From contig CANSSJ010000017.1 in NCBI GenBank assembly GCA_947649625.1, forward strand, positions 1-37,684: 37,684 bases of DNA, given 5' to 3'. The notes below the pieces were generated by a model. It was not told where the DNA came from. It searched no databases and saw only the letters and a program-made list of their open reading frames with translations. The position numbers were made by a program, and so were the translations under genes. Below, one piece after another: positions 33,091 through 37,684 of this stretch (its first letter is position 1; the number at the start of each line of letters is the position of its first letter). This DNA is from an uncultured Bacillota bacterium. Its GTDB lineage: Bacteria; Bacillota; Clostridia; Oscillospirales; Oscillospiraceae.

Positions 33091-33133
33091 GGTCTCTTCT
33101 CCCTTTCTCTCTTTACAACTGAGCAATCAAAGT

Positions 33134-33163
33134 ATTTTACATCGTTTCAGGGGAAAGCGTCAA
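33134..33163 (-). promoter_or_regulatory. Promoter of the DUF1846-yhaN operon
   Basis: On the minus strand TTGACG (33158-33163), 18 bases, TAAAAT (33134-33139), 44 bases before the start. Confidence 0.7.
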
Positions 33164-33174
33164 GGGGTTAAACG

Positions 33175-33214
33175 CAAAAATGACCCCCGGAGAGCAGCCG
33201 CTCTCCGGGGGTCA
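33175..33214 (-). terminator. Intrinsic terminator of the PTS IIC gene
   Basis: TGACCCCCGGAGAGC and GCTCTCCGGGGGTCA form a near-perfect 15-pair stem at 33181-33214. On the minus strand TTTTTGCG follows at about 33173-33180. It lies 5 bases past the stop. Confidence 0.9.
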
Positions 33215-33219
33215 GTCTT

Positions 33220-34278
33220 TTATTGAGGCAGCGTCAGGTCCCCTTCTTTGATCCAGCCGGTTTTCCGCAGGAGCTCGCAGAAGATCACCGACAGCACGGC
33301 GGGCAGGACGAAGCAGACCAGTGCCAGTCCCAGCCAGTCAAAGCCGGTGACGGCCGCCTTGGCTCCGGTGGCCACGTCGTTGACCCAGCCGGACCAGACG
33401 CCGATCTGGCCCACAAAGCCGCAGGTGCCCATGCCGGCGGCCACGCCGCCGGCGGGGTCGTTCATCTCCAGCCGGAAGAGGCAGGTGGCAATGGGGCCGG
33501 TGATGGCGGAGGCCAGGGTGGGGGGAATCCAGATCCGGGGATTTTTTACAATATTGGGCATTTGCAGCATGGACGTGCCGATGCCCTGGCTCACCAGTCC
33601 GCCCCAGCGGTTCTCCCGGAAGGACATCACGGCGAAGCCCACCATCTGGGCGCAGCAGCCGGCCACCGCCGCCCCGCCGGCCAGACCGGTGAGGGTGAAG
33701 GAGGCGCAGATGGCCGCCGAGGAGATGGGCAGGGTGAGGGCGACGCCCACCAGGACGGAGACGGCAATGCCCATCCAGAAGGGCTGGAGGATGGTCAGGT
33801 CCTTGATGAACTGGCCGAAGGCGTGGGCTCCGGCGGCGATGGGAGGCGCGATGCAGGCGGCCAGCCCCACCCCCACGAACACGGTCACGGCCGGGGTGAC
33901 CAGGATGTCCACCTTGGTCTCCTTGGACACCACTTTCCCACATTCAGCGGCGATGATGGCGATGAACAGCACGGCCAGCGGACCGCCAGCGCCGCCCAGC
34001 TTGTTGGCCGCCCAGCCCACTCCGGTCAGGGAGAAGAGCACCATGGGGTCGGCCTTCAGGGCGTAGCCGATGGCCACGGCCATGGCCGGGCCGGACATCT
34101 CAAAGGCGAACTGGCCGATGTCCACCAGGAACTGGGCGGACAGCTGCTGCCCCAGGGTCTTGATAATGGTGCCGATGAGCAGGGAGCAGAACAGGCCCTG
34201 GGCCATAGCCCCCAGCGCGTCGATGCCATAGCGCCTGGCCGAGATCACGATGTTTTTCCGCTGGAGAAATTCTTTCAT
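33220..34278 (-). CDS. PTS sugar transporter subunit IIC family membrane protein (PTS_EIIC_2 type)
   Basis: 352 residues from ATG 34278, with AAGGTG 6 bases upstream; an in-frame TTG at 34296 is less likely. About nine hydrophobic helices are present. Recognisable stretches are ISARRYGIDALGAMAQGLF, GPAMAVAIGYALKADP, FVGVGLAACIAPPIAAG and GFVGQIGVWSGW. The family is annotated as PTS IIC-like, but no IIA, IIB or kinase gene accompanies it, so phosphotransfer-coupled sugar import is uncertain. It is monocistronic behind a strong promoter and a 38-base palindrome. Confidence 0.88.
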   Translation of the reverse strand: MKEFLQRKNIVISARRYGIDALGAMAQGLFCSLLIGTIIKTLGQQLSAQFLVDIGQFAFEMSGPAMAVAIGYALKADPMVLFSLTGVGWAANKLGGAGGPLAVLFIAIIAAECGKVVSKETKVDILVTPAVTVFVGVGLAACIAPPIAAGAHAFGQFIKDLTILQPFWMGIAVSVLVGVALTLPISSAAICASFTLTGLAGGAAVAGCCAQMVGFAVMSFRENRWGGLVSQGIGTSMLQMPNIVKNPRIWIPPTLASAITGPIATCLFRLEMNDPAGGVAAGMGTCGFVGQIGVWSGWVNDVATGAKAAVTGFDWLGLALVCFVLPAVLSVIFCELLRKTGWIKEGDLTLPQ

Positions 34279-34311
34279 TTGAATCACCTTTTTCAAGTGA
34301 GATAAGCGGCG

Positions 34312-34333
34312 TCCTGCCCCCTGCGGGGCAGGA
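34312..34333 (-). promoter_or_regulatory. Leader hairpin of the PTS IIC gene
   Basis: TCCTGCCCC (34312-34320) pairs with GGGGCAGGA (34325-34333) across a 4-base loop, between the 38-base palindrome and the start codon. No U-tract follows on the minus strand. Confidence 0.5.
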
Positions 34334-34352
34334 CACGCACAGGAGAAAAGGG

Positions 34353-34390
34353 ATAGTCCACACAGGTGTCAAGACACCTGTGTGGACTAT
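34353..34390. promoter_or_regulatory. Perfect 38-base palindrome at the PTS IIC transcription start
   Basis: ATAGTCCACACAGGTGTC (34353-34370), AA, and its exact complement at 34373-34390. The outer bases overlap the -10 of the minus-strand promoter and the rest covers the start site. It could be a repressor operator or a very stable 5' hairpin of the message. Confidence 0.8.
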
Positions 34391-34416
34391 TATAGCGGAT
34401 ATGCCGGATTTGTCAA
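34389..34416 (-). promoter_or_regulatory. Consensus promoter of the PTS IIC gene
   Basis: On the minus strand TTGACA (34411-34416), 16 bases, TATAAT (34389-34394): both hexamers match the sigma-A consensus exactly. Such strength suggests that the gene is held down by the overlapping palindrome. Confidence 0.85.
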
Positions 34417-34458
34417 GAAGAAGATTTTCGAGTGAAAAAAATGCTCTTTTGACCCTCT

Positions 34459-34523
34459 GCAACTGACAGTTGCGGAAAGTTCCAAGTCCGCTTGATTGCT
34501 TTTTGGTTCATTTTCGCTATAAT
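34459..34523 (+). promoter_or_regulatory. Promoter region of the XRE-type membrane regulator
   Basis: TATAAT at 34518-34523 with a weak TTGCTT 16 bases upstream (34496-34501). The palindrome GCAACT-GAC-AGTTGC at 34459-34473 lies just upstream and could be its autoregulatory site. Confidence 0.5.
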
Positions 34524-34552
34524 CAAGGCAGAACTGAAAGGAGGTCAAGCCT

Positions 34553-35266
34553 ATGACGTTGGCGGAAAAAATACTGTCCCTGCGCACAGCGAAGGGCATG
34601 TCCCAGGACGATCTGGCGGAGAAGCTGGAGGTCTCCCGGCAGAGCGTGAGCAAGTGGGAGACGGCCCAGTCCACCCCCGACCTGGATAAAATTATCAAGC
34701 TGGCCGACCTGTTCGGCGTGACGGTGGACGAACTGGTGCGGGACGGGGAGGCCCCCCAGCCCCCGGAGCCGCCCCAGCCCCAGGTAGTCTATGTGGAGCG
34801 GGAGCGGAAATGGGAGCCGCGCGAATTGACGACAGTACAAAAAATTGGATTTGTTTTTGAAGTAACTGGCACGGCACTTATCATAATAGGTCTTTTGGCC
34901 GAGGATTGGCCGCTGGTTTATAAGATGGCGCCGCTGGTTTTCCTCAGCCTGCCTCTTCTTTTTACCAAAAAGCACCCCTGGCTGACCCTGTGCTGGGTCC
35001 TGACGGCCTTGAGCTTCGTATTCCTTGACCCCCGTCAGACGGCATGGTGGCTGCCCGACGGTTTGTATTACCTGTTTCGTTATTTCAAATTGCAGGACCC
35101 CCGCTACTCCAGCTATTTTGCCAGCCAGGACAATTCCTGCATTCTCTTTGCCGGCATTGTCGGGATCGTCCGGGGACTGCTGATCCTGGCGCTCGCCTTT
35201 TTCACCTGGCGGGTGTGCGGCAGGGAGTGGAAAGAGGCATGGAAAAAATGGAGAGAGGGCGGCTGA
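34553..35266 (+). CDS. XRE-family regulator with C-terminal membrane domain
   Basis: 237 residues after AAAGGAGG. The helix-turn-helix at 1-65 has LRTAKGMSQDDLAEKLEVSRQSVSKWE and DLDKIIKLADLFGVTVDELV. A Pro-rich linker (66-78, PQPPEPPQPQ) leads to four hydrophobic helices (about 95-115, 122-138, 142-158, 196-219). Membrane-anchored XRE proteins are thought to sense envelope or ion changes and bind DNA from the membrane. It is divergent from the PTS IIC gene and could bind the shared 255-base spacer; that is inference. The TGA stop lies inside the terminator stem. Confidence 0.88.
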   Translation: MTLAEKILSLRTAKGMSQDDLAEKLEVSRQSVSKWETAQSTPDLDKIIKLADLFGVTVDELVRDGEAPQPPEPPQPQVVYVERERKWEPRELTTVQKIGFVFEVTGTALIIIGLLAEDWPLVYKMAPLVFLSLPLLFTKKHPWLTLCWVLTALSFVFLDPRQTAWWLPDGLYYLFRYFKLQDPRYSSYFASQDNSCILFAGIVGIVRGLLILALAFFTWRVCGREWKEAWKKWREGG

Positions 35267-35280
35267 AAGCCGCCCTTTTT
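35257..35280 (+). terminator. Intrinsic terminator of the XRE gene
   Basis: GGGCGGCT (35257-35264), 3-base loop, AGCCGCCC (35268-35275), TTTTT. The stop codon 35264-35266 is part of the hairpin. Confidence 0.88.
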
Positions 35281-35282
35281 AG

Positions 35283-35311
35283 TTTACAACCACCCTCCGC
35301 TGTGGTAAAAT
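35283..35311 (+). promoter_or_regulatory. Promoter of the YfbR-like gene
   Basis: TTTACA (35283-35288), 17 bases, TAAAAT (35306-35311), starting 3 bases after the upstream terminator. Confidence 0.75.
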
Positions 35312-35343
35312 AGGGGGACTTTACAAAAGGAGCGTTTTTTGCT

Positions 35344-35919
35344 GTGGCCTACAACTTTTTCCCCATGATCTCCCGGATGCGGTATATCAACCGCTGGGGC
35401 CTGATGCGCAACACCCGGCTGGAGAACATCCAGGAGCACTCCCACCAGGTGGCGGTGCTGGCCCACGCCCTGGCCGTCATCGAGAACCGGTATTTCGGTG
35501 GGCAGATCGACCCGGGCGCGGTGGCGGTGGCGGCCCTGTACCACGACGCCAGCGAGATCCTCACCGGCGACATGCCCACCCCCATCAAATATTACAATCC
35601 GGACATCCAGAGCGCCTACAAGGACGTGGAGGCGGTGGCGGAGCGCAGGCTGCTGTCCATGCTCCCCCCCGACCTGCGCCCCGATTTCGAGGAGGCGGTC
35701 ACCATCCCCGACCCCGAGGTCCACGCCATCGTCAAGGCGGCGGACAAGCTGTCCGCCTACCTCAAGTGCGTGGAGGAGCTGAAGGCGGGCAACACCGAGT
35801 TTAAAAAGGCAAAGGAGCAGACCTACGCCGCCCTGTGCCAAAACCCTAGCCCCACCCTGAAATACTTTATGGACAATTTCCTGGCGGGATTTGAATTGAC
35901 GTTGGATGAATTGAATTGA
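35344..35919 (+). CDS. yfbR: YfbR-like HD-domain 5'-deoxynucleotidase
   Basis: 191 residues from GTG 35344, with AAAGGAG at 35325-35331. Dephosphorylates deoxyribonucleoside monophosphates in the cytoplasm. The Escherichia coli YfbR residues are matched: R17 in YINRWGLMRN, H32 in NIQEHSHQVA, H67-D68 in LYHDASEILTGDMPTPIKY and D134 in KAADKLSAYLKC. The length is typical. The stop is followed 12 bases later by repeat copy E. Confidence 0.94.
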   Translation: MAYNFFPMISRMRYINRWGLMRNTRLENIQEHSHQVAVLAHALAVIENRYFGGQIDPGAVAVAALYHDASEILTGDMPTPIKYYNPDIQSAYKDVEAVAERRLLSMLPPDLRPDFEEAVTIPDPEVHAIVKAADKLSAYLKCVEELKAGNTEFKKAKEQTYAALCQNPSPTLKYFMDNFLAGFELTLDELN

Positions 35920-35931
35920 GGAACCACTGAA

Positions 35932-35963
35932 TGTAGGGGCCGCCGAGGGCGGCGGCCCCTACA
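35932..35963. repeat. Palindromic intergenic repeat, copy E (short form)
   Basis: TGTAGGGGCCGCC (35932-35944) and GGCGGCCCCTACA (35951-35963) are perfect 13-base arms with a 6-base middle. It lies 12 bases after the yfbR stop and upstream of the ACT gene. Confidence 0.85.
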
Positions 35964-36001
35964 ATATATCCACCGAGCAAATTAGGAAAGGAATGTATCA
36001 C

Positions 36002-36271
36002 ATGAAAGCTATCGTTACCGTTATCGGCAAGGACCGGGTGGGCATCACCGCCGCCGTGTGTTCCCTGCTGGCCAGGCACAACATCAACATTCTGGACATC
36101 ACTCAGACTGTTTTGCAGGAGTTCTTCACCATGGTCATGCTGGTGGACACCACCGCCTGCGAGAAATCCATCGGCGACCTGACCGACATTCTGGCCCAGG
36201 CCGGCCAGGAGGAGGGGCTGTCCATCCGGATTCAGCGGGAGGACATCTTCAACGCAATGCACCGGATCTGA
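36002..36271 (+). CDS. ACT-domain protein (UPF0237 family)
   Basis: 89 residues from ATG 36002, 10 bases after AGGAAAGG; the in-frame ATG 35993 is too close to that site. A single ACT domain has MKAIVTVIGKDRVGITAAVCSLL, then NINILDITQTVLQEFFTMVMLVD. ACT domains bind small ligands, often amino acids. In Firmicutes this gene is regularly paired with UPF0210, as here, and the two probably act together, though the reaction is unknown. Repeat copy F sits in the gap between them. Confidence 0.93.
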   Translation: MKAIVTVIGKDRVGITAAVCSLLARHNINILDITQTVLQEFFTMVMLVDTTACEKSIGDLTDILAQAGQEEGLSIRIQREDIFNAMHRI

Positions 36272-36277
36272 TATGTC

Positions 36278-36348
36278 TGTGGGCCCCGCCCCCTGGGCGG
36301 GGCATCCTTCCCGCCTGATATGGCCCGCCCAGGGGGGCGGGCCCCACA
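36278..36348. repeat. Palindromic intergenic repeat, copy F (variant)
   Basis: Arms of about 26 bases at 36278-36303 (TGTGGGCCCCGCC...) and 36323-36348 (...GGCGGGCCCCACA) are inverted with a few mismatches. The ends read TGTGGG/CCCACA where other copies have TGTAGG/CCTACA. It starts 6 bases after the ACT gene stop, inside the ACT-UPF0210 pair. Confidence 0.75.
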
Positions 36349-36375
36349 ATCTCTCAATTAAGAGGAGAAATCAAT

Positions 36376-37684
36376 ATGCTCAACCAACATGAAATCATGC
36401 AGACCATCCAAATGATCGACCAGCAGCATCTGGACGTGCGCACTATCACCATGGGCATCTCCCTGCTGTCCTGTGCCCACAGCGACGTGAAAACCGCCTG
36501 TGACAAGGTCTACGACAAGATCACGGCCTACGCGGAAAAGCTGGTGGCCACCGGCGAGGCCATTGAGAAGGAGTTCGGCATCCCCATTGTCAACAAGCGC
36601 ATCTCGGTGACCCCTATCGCGCTGGTGGCGGCGGCGGCGGAGACCGACAGCTATGTCCCCTTCGCCCGGGCCCTGGACCGTGCCGCCAAGACCACCGGGG
36701 TCAACTTCATCGGCGGCTTCTCCGCCCTGGTGCAGAAGGGGATGACGGATGCCGACCGGATTTTGATCCGTTCCATCCCTGAGGCCCTGGCTACAACCGA
36801 CATCGTGTGCGGCAGCGTCAACGTGGGCTCTACCAAGGCGGGCATCGACATGGACGCGGTGGCCCTCATGGGCCGGACCATTAAAGACCTGGCCGAGAAA
36901 ACCGCCGACAAGGGGGGCTTTGGCTGTGCCAAGCTGGTGGTCTTCTGCAACGCCGTGGAGGACAACCCCTTTATGGCCGGGGCCTTCCACGGGGTGGGGG
37001 AGCCGGAAAAGGTCATCAACGTTGGGGTCTCGGGCCCCGGGGTGGTGTACCACGCCCTCCAGGACGTGAAGGGCCAGCCCTTCGACGTGGTGGCCGAGAC
37101 GGTGAAGAAGACCGCCTTCCGCATCACCCGCATGGGCCAGCTGGTGGCCCAGGAGGCCAGCCGCCGGCTGGACACCCCCTTCGGCATTGTGGACCTGTCC
37201 CTGGCCCCCACCCCCGCCGTGGGGGACAGCGTGGCCCGGATTTTGGAGGAGATGGGGCTGGAGACCTGCGGCACCCACGGCACCACCGCCGCCCTGGCCC
37301 TGCTCAACGACGCGGTGAAGAAGGGGGGCGTGATGGCCTCCTCCCACGTGGGCGGGCTGTCGGGCGCCTTTATCCCCGTCAGCGAGGACGAGGGCATGAT
37401 CGCCGCGGCCGCCTCCGGGGCCCTCACCCTGGACAAGCTGGAGGCCATGACCTGCGTCTGCTCGGTGGGACTGGACATGATCGCCGTCCCCGGCGACACC
37501 CCCGCTGAGACCATCTCCGCCATCATTGCCGACGAGGCGGCCATCGGCATGGTCAACTCCAAGACCACCGCCGTGCGCGTCATCCCCGCCCCCGGCTGCA
37601 CCGTGGGGGACACGGTGGAGTTCGGCGGCCTGCTGGGCTCCGCCCCCGTCCAGCCGGTCCATCCCTTCTCCGCCAAGGACTTCG
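36376..37684 (+). CDS. PFL/UPF0210 family protein (3' truncated by window)
   Basis: 436 codons are open from ATG 36376, which follows AGAGGAG, to the window end, where the family is expected to end within about 15-20 residues. It begins [20 protein letters not shown]. Recognisable blocks are [88 protein letters not shown] and [15 protein letters not shown]. The family is distantly similar to pyruvate formate-lyase-type folds, but its reaction is unknown; no glycyl-radical motif is visible. It is partner of the ACT gene upstream. Confidence 0.95.
   Translation, partial: MLNQHEIMQTIQMIDQQHLDVRTITMGISLLSCAHSDVKTACDKVYDKITAYAEKLVATGEAIEKEFGIPIVNKRISVTPIALVAAAAETDSYVPFARALDRAAKTTGVNFIGGFSALVQKGMTDADRILIRSIPEALATTDIVCGSVNVGSTKAGIDMDAVALMGRTIKDLAEKTADKGGFGCAKLVVFCNAVEDNPFMAGAFHGVGEPEKVINVGVSGPGVVYHALQDVKGQPFDVVAETVKKTAFRITRMGQLVAQEASRRLDTPFGIVDLSLAPTPAVGDSVARILEEMGLETCGTHGTTAALALLNDAVKKGGVMASSHVGGLSGAFIPVSEDEGMIAAAASGALTLDKLEAMTCVCSVGLDMIAVPGDTPAETISAIIADEAAIGMVNSKTTAVRVIPAPGCTVGDTVEFGGLLGSAPVQPVHPFSAKDF

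Overview
The window is GC-rich (roughly 60-65% by eye) and reads as a chromosome segment of an anaerobic gut Firmicute. RNase J, YmdB, YhaO/YhaN, a WYL regulator, the paired ACT/UPF0210 genes and a Hol_Tox-type small toxin are all Firmicutes-like. The base composition and intergenic repeats suggest the Oscillospiraceae (Flavonifractor/Lawsonibacter-like); that placement is inference, not a database match. No rRNA, tRNA, CRISPR array, insertion sequence or prophage is visible.

Region 1 (1-11.2 kb) is a histidine-fermentation locus. The end of hutU, hutI and an Lrp/AsnC regulator form the first block. Two minus-strand genes follow: a hemerythrin/double-receiver protein and fhs. A second plus-strand block holds an NhaC-family permease, a small membrane protein, hutH, a DapF-like racemase candidate and a YerC/TrpR-type regulator. 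HutH, HutU and HutI convert histidine to formiminoglutamate. Fhs can recover ATP from the one-carbon unit as formate. The DapF-like gene, 3 bases after hutH, may be a histidine racemase.

Region 2 (11.2-20.5 kb) carries envelope and RNA functions: an mscS operon, an nfeD/SPFH pair, a WYL regulator, a nucleotidyltransferase fused to a phosphomannomutase-like domain whose metal loop is lost, and RNase J behind a long structured leader.

Region 3 (20.5-20.95 kb) looks gene-poor but holds a candidate type I toxin-antitoxin module. It has a 28-residue holin-like toxin on the minus strand, an antisense RNA with its own consensus promoter and terminator on the plus strand, and a toxin leader hairpin that hides the ribosome binding site.

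Region 4 (20.97-33.2 kb) has gap, a degenerate histidine-kinase-like protein, signal peptidase I, and a long minus-strand operon. The operon order is DUF1846, two paralogous 522-residue membrane proteins, a possible 31-codon ORF, ymdB, yhaO-like, yhaN-like. The upstream paralogue has a run of 13 G in its coding strand and could be phase variable.

Region 5 (33.2-37.7 kb) has a PTS IIC-type transporter behind a perfect 38-base palindrome at its promoter, an XRE-type membrane regulator, a YfbR-like nucleotidase, and the ACT/UPF0210 pair, the last running off the window.

Six related palindromic elements, mostly of the form TGTAGGGGC...GCCCCTACA, sit at or just after gene ends. Two of them supply the TAG stop codon of the adjacent gene.
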